The notes below the pieces were generated by a model. The model did no database searches. It was not told the origin of the DNA and was given only the letters and a program-made list of their open reading frames with translations. 64,000 bases of DNA from Segatella copri (GTDB lineage Bacteria > Bacteroidota > Bacteroidia > Bacteroidales > Bacteroidaceae): contig NZ_CP042464.1 in NCBI RefSeq assembly GCF_015074785.1, forward strand, positions 2,539,001-2,603,000. Direction: 5' to 3'. Position 1 is the stretch's first letter. The number at the start of each line of letters is the position of its first letter. Shown here in pieces: positions 28,629-40,100 of the stretch. Made by a program: the position numbers and the translations under genes.

Positions 28629-31481
28629 AAACACAGCCTTGCCCTTGCCGTTCAGCCATTTTGGCTGGGCAGAAGGTCCGTTGAGGTCGGTGGTATTCAC
28701 CTTGTTTCTTACTGAAGGTATCACCTTGAAGACTGCCAGACCGGTTTGTGGCAAGGTATAGAGCAGACCATCACGACCATCACGAGGGGTATAAACACCC
28801 ATGTGCTCATCGGCAGTCAGACCAGAGAAGCCGATCTTTCCTTCATCGGTCTTGAACTGCATCCACTTCACGTTGGCAAAGTAGCCTTTAAACTCTGGAT
28901 AATCCCAGCTTTCGGCTGGAATCGGGTCATTATAGTCGTTCTGCCAATAGCCGTATTGCGGACCCTGTTCGCGGTTCTGCCAAACCCGGTAAGGACCATT
29001 GCCCACCCAAGCCTTGCTGCGAACCTTGCTTTCCGGATAGTCGAAAGCCATGCCCATCATATCTACTACGCCACCGAAATTGTAATGACAGGTTACAGCC
29101 ACCGAACCGTCAGAAAGGAACTGCCAGTCTACCTCATCGAGTAAGCCATGCTGATATGTAGCCACCAGCTTTGCCTCCGCTTCCTTCCATTCGAAACCGG
29201 CAAAAGCGCCCTGGTCAACAAACTCGGTATAGAGTGTCTTTTTCTTCTCAGCCTCTTTATCGTCGTGATTATAGAACTGGTCCAGACTGCGGTCGCTTCT
29301 TCTGGCAGCCATGAACCGAGGTCCGTTGCTCAGCGAGATTGCCTTACTGCCAACCTCAACACCCATCAGTCTGCCATCTTTCTTGGCAAAGCGATAAGTT
29401 CTGCCACCCGCCTTCACTTCAACAGCATCAACCTGGTCAGCATAAGCAGCAGATGAAGCACTTGAAGTACTTGGAGCACTGGAATTTTTCACTCTTCGTT
29501 CTTCACTCTTCACTCCCCTGCTCCATGTCATGATTTCCTCACCTTCATGGTTCACAGCCTTGATTTCTACCGCATCAGCATTCGCCATCATCGGTATCTT
29601 CACCTGGGCTTCCTTGCCCGGAGCTACATCCGGAGAAGAGAGATTGCCCTGCTTCAATACCTTGACCTGAGTGCTGCCCATCGCTGGCATCTGCAACAGA
29701 CGATAAGAGAAACGGAAATCCTTCAGATTCACGAAGTTATACTGATTAGATAAGGTGAGTTCACCTTTTTCCACATCATTCCAAGTCAACTGTACCGGGC
29801 ACCATACCTCTTTAATCGTATAGTAAGAGCCTTCCTTCTCGGCATGAGGACCCACGATACCATCGGCTCCGAAGTTACCCATACAGTCTACATAATTGTT
29901 CTTGTCGGTACGCACCACACCCTGGTCCATCAGATCCCAGAGGAATCCGCCGGCACTGCGAGGGTTTGCCATCATCATGTCCCAGTAATCCTTCAGTCCT
30001 GCTCCGTGTCCGCCATCATACAGACCATGCAGGAACTCGGTAGGCATGAAGATTTCCTTCTGTCGCATATACTCCTGGGTCTCGCCATAAGAGCGGTAAT
30101 GCTTGGCTTCAAAGCCGTTGCGGTTAGCCCAAGGATAGAGTACTACGCGCTTCTGCTTGTCCCAGAGAGCGAAGTCTGGTTCAAGTTCGTAGTTGAAACC
30201 ACCCTCGTTACCGTTGCTCCAGAAGATGATGCTAGGATGGTTCTCATCACGGGTAATCATCTCCTTCACGAGCTGCTTGCCCACGATGGTAGGATGTGCC
30301 CAATGCCAGCCACTCAATTCACATTCTACATATAGACCGAGCGAATCGCATGCCTCCAGAAACTCAGGATCGGCAGGATAATGACTCAATCTCACGGCAT
30401 TCATGTTCATGCTCTTGATGAGTTTCACATCTTCTATATTCTTCGCCTTGCTCAGCGTTCTACCGGTCTCCGGACGGAAGCTGTGACGGTTCACACCTTT
30501 GAAGATGACTTTCTGACCATTGATGTAAACGCCATCGCTGGCACGGTATTCGATGGTGCGGAAGCCGAACTTCTGACGTTCTCTGTGGAGCGTCTTGCCT
30601 GCTGCATCCTGGAGTGTGAAAACGGCAGTATAGAGATGTGGAGTCTCGGCAGTCCACTGCTTAGGGGCTTTCGCCTGGAAGTCGACATGCGCCTCATCGC
30701 TGTTTCTGGCATCAGCCACGTTCGATGCCACCACTTTTCCTTTCTCATCCAGAATCTCGGTCTTCACCTTCGCACCCTTGACGGCACGGTTCAGGTAGCA
30801 GTCTGCCATAAAATGACCATCCCCCTTGGCATCAATCGCCACACGGTCGATGTTCTGCGCAGGTTTCGCCACGATGAATACAGGACGGAAGATGCCGCCG
30901 AAGTTCCAGTAGTCAGCACGGCGCTCTGCCATGTTCACCTGACTGTTGCTACTCTCCTTGCTCACCTCCACTTCGAGTCTGTTCTTATGTTTTCCGAAGA
31001 AGATGCGGTCGCTCACATCGTAAGTAAAGCGATAGAAACCGCCCTGATGCAAACCGTTTCCCGCCTTTCTGCCGTTGATGGTTACCTTGGCATCGGTCAT
31101 CACGGCTTCGAAGACGAGTTCTATCTGTTTGCCCTCCCACTCCTGTGGCAGCGTAAACTCATATTTATATTTTCCTTTTTCGTCAGCAATACCTTCCGGA
31201 GTAGCCTTTCCGTAGAATCGCATACCATACTGATAGGTACCGAATCCCTGGAGTTCCCAGCAGGAAGGCACCCCAATCTTGGTCCACTTGCCGGCATTTC
31301 TACCACCTGTGCAGTAGAAGTCCCAGTTCACCATATCATCACATCCATGTCCCGAGAGATACTGGCGCTGTGTATCAATACTAGCCTGTGCGGCAGCAGT
31401 CATCGCCATCGCCCCCAAAGCTATCATTAAAAACGTTTGTTTTAGATACATATTGTTTATTCCGTATTTGTTTATATTCAT
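28608..31481 (-). CDS. GH2 beta-galactosidase/glucuronidase-like enzyme
   Basis: The product is about 957 residues. The ATG at 31481 is used here; an in-frame ATG at 31451 (MYLKQTFLMIALGAMAM) is an equally good signal-peptide start. The modular GH2 layout comprises a jelly-roll (WDFYCTGGRNAGKWTKIGVPSCWELQGFG), Ig-like domains and a TIM barrel. The acid/base Glu is in FWSNGNEGGFNYE and the nucleophile in MPTEFLHGLYDGG; a large beta-sandwich lies at the C-terminus. A linker near residues 700-720 (SEERRVKNSSAPSTSSASSA) is encoded partly by a 26-bp dispersed DNA repeat. A CGTC-type promoter element lies 19 bases before 31481, making this the first gene of the GH2-GH106-esterase-GH2 operon. The substrate is probably a beta-galactosyl or related pectin side-chain bond. 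Confidence 0.85.
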   Translation of the reverse strand: MNINKYGINNMYLKQTFLMIALGAMAMTAAAQASIDTQRQYLSGHGCDDMVNWDFYCTGGRNAGKWTKIGVPSCWELQGFGTYQYGMRFYGKATPEGIADEKGKYKYEFTLPQEWEGKQIELVFEAVMTDAKVTINGRKAGNGLHQGGFYRFTYDVSDRIFFGKHKNRLEVEVSKESSNSQVNMAERRADYWNFGGIFRPVFIVAKPAQNIDRVAIDAKGDGHFMADCYLNRAVKGAKVKTEILDEKGKVVASNVADARNSDEAHVDFQAKAPKQWTAETPHLYTAVFTLQDAAGKTLHRERQKFGFRTIEYRASDGVYINGQKVIFKGVNRHSFRPETGRTLSKAKNIEDVKLIKSMNMNAVRLSHYPADPEFLEACDSLGLYVECELSGWHWAHPTIVGKQLVKEMITRDENHPSIIFWSNGNEGGFNYELEPDFALWDKQKRVVLYPWANRNGFEAKHYRSYGETQEYMRQKEIFMPTEFLHGLYDGGHGAGLKDYWDMMMANPRSAGGFLWDLMDQGVVRTDKNNYVDCMGNFGADGIVGPHAEKEGSYYTIKEVWCPVQLTWNDVEKGELTLSNQYNFVNLKDFRFSYRLLQMPAMGSTQVKVLKQGNLSSPDVAPGKEAQVKIPMMANADAVEIKAVNHEGEEIMTWSRGVKSEERRVKNSSAPSTSSASSAAYADQVDAVEVKAGGRTYRFAKKDGRLMGVEVGSKAISLSNGPRFMAARRSDRSLDQFYNHDDKEAEKKKTLYTEFVDQGAFAGFEWKEAEAKLVATYQHGLLDEVDWQFLSDGSVAVTCHYNFGGVVDMMGMAFDYPESKVRSKAWVGNGPYRVWQNREQGPQYGYWQNDYNDPIPAESWDYPEFKGYFANVKWMQFKTDEGKIGFSGLTADEHMGVYTPRDGRDGLLYTLPQTGLAVFKVIPSVRNKVNTTDLNGPSAQPKWLNGKGKAVFTLNFEL
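29488..29513. repeat. 26-bp dispersed repeat inside GH2 coding sequence
   Basis: The sequence, which begins TTCACTCTTCG and ends CTTCACTCTTCAC, is identical to 53522-53547. Here it is in frame and encodes the charged linker KSEERRVK; there it is intergenic. Confidence 0.75.
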
Positions 31482-31500
31482 TTTGTTATTCCCCAATAAA

Positions 31501-31522
31501 GACTCATAAACACAGATTTTGT
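31501..31522 (-). promoter_or_regulatory. ECF-type promoter element for the GH2-GH106 operon
   Basis: Minus strand: TTACA (31524-31520), 15 bases, AGTC (31504-31501) then TTTATTG. The -10-like box differs from the others by one base (AGTC instead of CGTC). Confidence 0.55.
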
Positions 31523-31549
31523 AACTATTTAGCAAATCGGAAATACGCC

Positions 31550-31604
31550 GATAAGCTGCGAAAACATATCAAAAAACATCAACTTTCGCAGATTATAGAG
31601 CTAA
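31550..31604. repeat. 55-bp direct repeat, copy 1 (right of the promoter, at ATPase 3' end)
   Basis: 54 of 55 bases match copy 2 at 32824-32878. It contains an 8-bp inverted repeat CTGCGAAA/TTTCGCAG that can form a hairpin followed by a short T stretch. The stop codon of the ATPase gene (31601-31603) lies inside it. Confidence 0.85.
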
Positions 31605-32716
31605 TTCAGCCACAACTTCATCAGTTGGTCATCAATATAGTACGTGCCCAAGGAAGTAGATACCAGATGATACTCCAGCAATTTCTTGATGGCAGACTGA
31701 ACGCTGCTGGCAGAGCGTAGATTATGCCGTTTTACAAAAACCGTGGAAGTAATCTGCTTGGCAATGCCATCCTTGGCTATTGCATAAAGCAATTCCTTCT
31801 GAGGGAGCGTGAGACGCGACAGGATTTCACTAAACTTGCGGTCGTTGTCCAATATCATCATGTGGATGATGGCTTCCGCCATCGCCTTGTCAGCCTTGCC
31901 CTTTACATCTGTCTGGTTGAAAGCATCATGAAACACCTTCTGCATATAATACGTATTTCCTCCGAACGTATCATAGACATCACGCACAGCCTCTTCCTCC
32001 ACGTCCTTCCCAAACCTGGCAAACAAACTTTTCGCAAATTCCAAGTACTTATCGTATGGTATCACCTCCAAGTTCAGCATATCGGCACTATTGTAGAATG
32101 GATGCGCCTTTTCGGAGAACATCTTCGTAATGAGATGGCGCTCGCTACCTGAGAATATGAAGTTGGCATTGCTGCATTTCTGCACATAAGTGCGTAATAT
32201 TGCTTCCATGTTCTTCTCTGGATAATAGCCAATCTGCTGGAACTCATCTATCGCCACGATACATTTCTTGTCGGCATGCTCCAAACAGGCAAATATCTCA
32301 TCCAGGGTATAGAGCGGATTGGAGATATCACCTAGCGAAAGGTTAAAGGTCGGCGTGTTCGAGATGGGATCATAGCCGAAACACCCATTGATAGATTTCA
32401 ATGTGTTGACCACCATCTTGAGCATCTTCTGACTGCGATGAGTCGCCTGTTCGAAAACAGCCTTACCTAGTTCGAAGGCAAACTCCTGGATGCTCGAAGT
32501 ACGGAGTATGTCGATGGAAATGGCGATAAAATCATTCTTGACCATCGGCGAGTCAAGACAAAAGTCGATAAGCTTACTTTTGCCCACACGCCGTGCAGCC
32601 ATCAACACAATATTTTCACCCGAAGTTACCTTTCGGATGATTCTTTCTGCCTCCACCTCTCTGTCGCAGAAGTACTCTGGCTTAATCTTGCCTGTGATAA
32701 TAAAAGGATTCTCCAT
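31601..32716 (-). CDS. AAA+ ATPase of the archaeal-type ATPase family
   Basis: The 371-residue cytosolic protein has no signal peptide. The N-terminal P-loop has Walker A MAARRVGKSK (Lys about 46), Walker B KCIVAIDEF (Asp-Glu about 157-158), a sensor-like NFIFSGSERHLI (about 185-195) and a C-terminal winged-helix segment (about 300-371, SASSVQSAIKKLLEYHLV). This family is abundant and variably placed in Bacteroidetes genomes; its cellular role is unknown. It has nothing visible to do with pectin and is flanked by 55-bp direct repeats, so it looks like an inserted cassette. It has its own housekeeping-type promoter. Confidence 0.85.
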   Translation of the reverse strand: MENPFIITGKIKPEYFCDREVEAERIIRKVTSGENIVLMAARRVGKSKLIDFCLDSPMVKNDFIAISIDILRTSSIQEFAFELGKAVFEQATHRSQKMLKMVVNTLKSINGCFGYDPISNTPTFNLSLGDISNPLYTLDEIFACLEHADKKCIVAIDEFQQIGYYPEKNMEAILRTYVQKCSNANFIFSGSERHLITKMFSEKAHPFYNSADMLNLEVIPYDKYLEFAKSLFARFGKDVEEEAVRDVYDTFGGNTYYMQKVFHDAFNQTDVKGKADKAMAEAIIHMMILDNDRKFSEILSRLTLPQKELLYAIAKDGIAKQITSTVFVKRHNLRSASSVQSAIKKLLEYHLVSTSLGTYYIDDQLMKLWLN

Positions 32717-32750
32717 ACTCTTTACCTAATTAAATCATTGGTTATGGCGG

Positions 32751-32824
32751 CAAAGATAATAAGATTTCTCGAATTATGCAAATTAAATTATGCAAATTGC
32801 ATAATGCAAAACAAATAATTCGAG
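32751..32824 (-). promoter_or_regulatory. ATPase promoter with operator-like repeats
   Basis: A Bacteroidetes -7 box TATCTTTG (minus strand, 32758-32751) has a TTTG 20 bases upstream. Over it lie two ATTATGCAAATT direct copies and an inverted TTGCATAAT. A flanking inverted repeat CTCGAATTAT (32768-32777) pairs with ATAATTCGAG (32815-32824). Confidence 0.6.
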
Positions 32825-32878
32825 ATAAGCTGCGAAAATATATCAAAAAACATCAACTTTCGCAGATTATAGAGCTAA
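32824..32878. repeat. 55-bp direct repeat, copy 2 (upstream of ATPase)
   Basis: This is the partner of 31550-31604 with one mismatch, in the same orientation, bracketing the ATPase gene and its promoter. Confidence 0.85.
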
Positions 32879-32880
32879 AA

Positions 32881-32917
32881 TTGTCGGAAAAGAACTTTTA
32901 CGCACCTTTTCCGACAA
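32881..32917 (-). terminator. Terminator of the LacZ-type GH2 gene
   Basis: A 12-bp inverted repeat TTGTCGGAAAAG/CTTTTCCGACAA is followed on the minus strand by TTTTAG. It lies 45 bases past the stop at 32962. Confidence 0.8.
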
Positions 32918-32961
32918 GTTATTAATTTACCTCAAAACGGCATCCCCAAATACCTGATGCC

Positions 32962-36249
<3,288 letters not shown>

Positions 36250-36291
36250 TTAAACAGTTTACCAGTTTATCGTTTTTGTCCATACAATAAA

Positions 36292-36313
36292 GACGCCCCA
36301 CCCCATTTTTTGT
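36292..36313 (-). promoter_or_regulatory. ECF-type promoter element for the LacZ-type GH2 gene
   Basis: Minus strand: TTACA (36315-36311), 15 bases, CGTC (36295-36292), then TTTATTG. Confidence 0.6.
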
Positions 36314-36580
36314 AACTGAGAATGAGTACTTTTTAGATTTACCGTCGCTCGCACGCGCACACATATAAGTGTTTTTTCTCGAAAAAAGTCTCAAAGTCTC
36401 ATTTTTCAGGAAATTTTTAGTTTATATATCTGATATATAAGTGTTTATAAGAATGATACTTTTCTGAAAATAGCCAGAGAAGTCTCATCGAAGTATCATA
36501 AAATAGGGAGAAGTATCATAAAAAAACGGCAAACAGCATACAAAACAAGCGAAATATCGAACGAAATGAATCAATTATGT

Positions 36581-36716
36581 CCACGTACGTGGTTACTCGT
36601 ACCCACGTACATGGGTACGAATGACCAAAACGATGGGCATCCATGCCCAAAGCCTTGGGCAGCAATGCCCTACGTAGTTGGGCACAAATACCCAAAGGCA
36701 TGGGCAAGTCTAGGCA
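36581..36716. repeat. Array of divergent palindromes at about 22-bp pitch
   Basis: The units are CCACGTACGTGG (centre 36586.5), a 22-bp unit with arms CGTACCCA/TGGGTACG (36608.5), TGGGCATCCATGCCCA (36641.5), TGGGCAGCAATGCCCT (36663.5), TGGGCACAAATACCCA (36686.5) and a decayed TGGGCAAGTCTAGGCA (36708.5). The spacings are 22, 33, 22, 23 and 22 bases. Confidence 0.65.
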
Positions 36717-36841
36717 TTGTGGTTTGCAAGTCCGCTAGGTGTGGTTTAACGATTTTGGTTGACCACTTTTTATCTTATTTTATAAGACGAGTTGACTCGG
36801 TTTATACTTATTTATAAAACCAGTTGACTAGTGTTAGGGAG

Positions 36842-36887
36842 ATCCGCAGGAACGCCTAACGGAACCCTAACGCCTAACGGACTTGCG
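36842..36887. repeat. CGCCTAACGG-type dispersed repeat, second locus
   Basis: ATCCGCAGGAACGCCTAACGG and ACGCCTAACGGACTTGCG repeat the block at 6643-6697. A partial inverted copy (TTGCAAGTCCGCTAGG) lies at 36724-36739. Confidence 0.65.
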
Positions 36888-37068
36888 TATCTCGATTTCA
36901 TGATACTTCTCCCTGTTTTATGATACTTCCATGATACTTTTTTGTAAAGATATTAGGAAGTCTCACTTTTACAAATCACTATACATCAATACTTTACAAC
37001 AATATTTCCACCAAATAATGAGACTTTGAGACTTTTTTCTCAAAAAAACTTATTACGCAAGAAAAAAA

Positions 37069-37138
37069 AATCTGCGCCATCTGCGTCATCTGCGTGAGAT
37101 TCTTAAGTCACGCAGATTTCGCAAATGGCGCAGATTTC
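37069..37138 (-). terminator. Long hairpin downstream of the GH137-GH2 gene
   Basis: AAATCTGCGCCAT pairs with ATGGCGCAGATTT and, inside it, CTGCGTGA with TCACGCAG. On the minus strand it is followed by a T run. It starts 4 bases after the stop codon at 37142. Confidence 0.75.
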
Positions 37139-37141
37139 CTT

Positions 37142-40100
37142 TTATTGCACTTCCAGATAATCAAACGAAACGTTCGGAAGATCGGAGAGGATTATCTGAT
37201 AGGTACCGGCATTGATCTGAGAATCGGTAGTGGTACCGATGGTCTTGAACTTGTTCGGCGTTTTAGGGAAGGTCATGTCTCTATCCAGCAGGACGATGCC
37301 CTTGCTGTCCACTATCTTCAACCTGCCTACCTGCTGCTCACCGGTGGTGTTCTTATAGCGGAAACGCAACATGTATTCGCGGGCCACACCGGGATTGATG
37401 GTCCAGGTTGAGGTCTTGCTCTTATAGCGCACAGCCGGGAACACTTCGTTGTCCTGAGGCAACAGTTCCTTCGGATATTTCTCTACCACATCCTTATCCA
37501 GGTCAGCCCAGTAAGTCTTGCTCATTCCGCTCGCAGGCTTGCTGCCCTTGAAGGCGGTATTCCACTTCTCAGCATCTCCTATCTCTCCCTTGGCAGCAAT
37601 GGCGATGGCAGAGATGATAGCCTCTCCCACCTTAACTTCCGGGAAAGAAATGGTCAGCAGACCGCCCTTTACCTTGACATCTACCACCTTCTTGCAGGCT
37701 CCCGCAAAGCCAGCCTCAGCCCAAAGGTCGAGGTCATCTACTACCACGGAATCGTTGATAGCTACATCAAAGATGCGCTCGCCTTCACAATCGATACCGG
37801 TGCCCTCATGCTTGCCCAGCCAAGGCTCGGCAAAATAGAGTTCTACGCGATATTCTCCATCCGGAACAGCAAACTGATAATTCAGCGCATGACGGCCCCA
37901 ACGGAAATACTGGAAGAGCTTTGCATCAGGAGCCGCAGCATGATGAGAGGCTTCAGATGATGATTTCAAGCCATGAATGCGGGAGGTGATATGTCCCTGA
38001 CTCGCCGTAAACGGATTCATGCCGAAACGCTCTGCCCAGGAATGAGAATAGACACTGTCGTCCTGCTCCCATTCGCTGCCATAACTGTCTGTAACGGCAT
38101 CACCGCCACAGTTCACTCTATACAGATAGGTATAACCCTCGGCTGGTTTCAGAAGATCTCTGTTGCGGTCGGCAGCTGTAGGCGTAAGCGTATCAGGCTG
38201 CACCTTAGTATAATGATTGCGATACCAGTAGAAGCCTTCTGTAGGCTGTTCCCAAGGCGTGAGAAGTCCCTTGTAATTGAACGGTCCCACCTTGTCGATA
38301 CGGCGGTAAGCCTCATCCGGCTGTACTCTGCCCGGGTTCTCATGCGATACGAAGAGCCACTGGAAATGGCCGCAGACGCTATCCCTGGCACTCTCTGCCA
38401 GCATCGCCTTCTTGCTCAGAAGAGATACAAAGGCATCTTCGGTATAGGCTTTTGACAGAGCCTTTGCATCACCGGCATGCAGTTTCTCTGCATCGGAACT
38501 GCGGAAACCGAGCGTGCGCCAGGCACCATATTCACCATTCAGCAACTGGTTAGGCTGCTTCAATTCCTGATCATATTTATCGGCTGTTCCGCCGTAGGTT
38601 CCGCTCCAGTTCTGAATCACATTCCAGTCGCTTCCCTCTCCTCCATTACAGGTCGTAATGGCACGCATGGTCTGAGCGGTAGGGTCCATCTCCCGGATGA
38701 TGGCAGCACATTCCTCGGTGAAATCCTTCGGCATCACACTCTCGTTCTGAATACCCCAGAGAATGACGCTAGGCGAATTGCGGCGCTCCTTGATCCAACG
38801 GCGCAGCAGACGCTTGAAGTTCTTACGGAAAGCGGATGTATCATACCAGACATGTGCCGAGAACTGACTCCAGAACAGTATGCCCTGCTCATCCAGCAAC
38901 TGCTGGTAATAGAGATTATGTGGCTGATGTGCCTCACGGAAGGCATTAAAACCTGCCTGGCGCATCATCTTGACACGTGAGGCAATCTGCTCGTGAGAGA
39001 AGGCATGACTCTGACCGAAGAGATGCTCGTAATCGCAGGTTCCGTTGATGAAAACCGGACTGCCATTGAGATAGAATCTGCCGTCTTTCTTATCCATCTG
39101 GGCTGAATCGCCACGGAGCGCAGCCTGCTTCTGTCGGAGTACCGGCCAGGAGATGGTGCGGATGCCGAAAGGTGTAGTCACATCATCGATGGTCTTGCCC
39201 TCTCGCTTGATGATGCTGGAAAGGGTATAGAGATAAGGATCCGTGATACTCCACAGATGGGCATCGCTGACCTTTGCCTGATGACGGACCACCTGGGTCT
39301 CGCCTGCCTTCAGGGTAATCTTTCCAGTCTGGCGGAAAGAGGTCTTGCCGCTGCTCAGCGCCAGTTTGCTGATTACCTCGATGGTCTGCTCATGGTCGGA
39401 ATAGTTCTTCACTTCGGTATCCACAAAGACGCTGTCGCATGCCTCGTTGTTCCAAACGTGTACTCCGAAAGGCTCCACCCGCACCTCATCGGTTTCGATG
39501 AGCGATACCGGACGGAAGATGCCGAAAGGCTGACTGCCTTCCGAGAATCCCCATTCTGATGAACAGCCGCCGCAAGGCCAAGGGTTATTGGTCTGCATGG
39601 CAGGATGTTCTACCTTGACATTCAATGTATTATCACCCTCACGGAGTGCATCCGAGATATCGAGCGTAAAGCTGGTTCTGCCTACCAGTTCCTTCGGATA
39701 ACTCTTGCGGTTTATCTTGACCGTAGCAAAGGTTCCCACACCTTCCAACTGCAGAAAGTAGCGTTTTCCGGTCTGTTTATGAACGGAGAAATGTTTCTCG
39801 TAGGTGGCGGTACCATGCAGGTTGCCGTGCTTCAGCTGGCGGTAACCGTAATAATCGTCCAGATTACTAGGCACATTCACCCGGAAGGTTCCCATCTTCT
39901 TCGTGATGCTGTCTTCCGAAGTCTTGCCGAAGGTTACCTGCCAATCCTGATTCAGACTCACGATCTGTCGTTTTCCCTTCTTTTCAGGTGTCGGGAAAGA
40001 AACCTGCGAACGTCCCATCGGCACACTCGTAGCCACGGCGATGCCTCGCTGTCTGGCATGGTTCACGGCACAATAGAAATGGTATACCACGCCCTGCTGC

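Larger units (their letters stand above)
36365..37056. repeat. Large (about 690 bp) non-coding inverted-repeat element
   Basis: The outer arms 36365-36403 and 37018-37056 share an exact inverted block AAAAAAGTCTCAAAGTCTC plus imperfect flanks. The inner arms 36490-36519 and 36900-36929 match inverted at 29 of 30 bases (GAAGTATCATAAAAyAGGG...). Arm-to-arm distances are nearly equal on both sides (86 and 88 bases). The centre (36524-36899) holds the palindrome array and the CGCCTAACGG repeat. No open reading frame with protein-like composition is present in 36238-37141. Confidence 0.7.

Noticed and set aside
36581-36716. Possible CRISPR array
   Set aside because: Units are 12-22 bp palindromes of changing sequence at 22-base pitch, with no constant repeat, no spacers of 30 bases and no cas genes.
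36516-36817. Small open frames on both strands in the 0.9-kb gap
   Set aside because: Their codons are the palindrome units themselves; residue content (repeated PMPL, TYMGTND) reflects DNA symmetry, not a protein.
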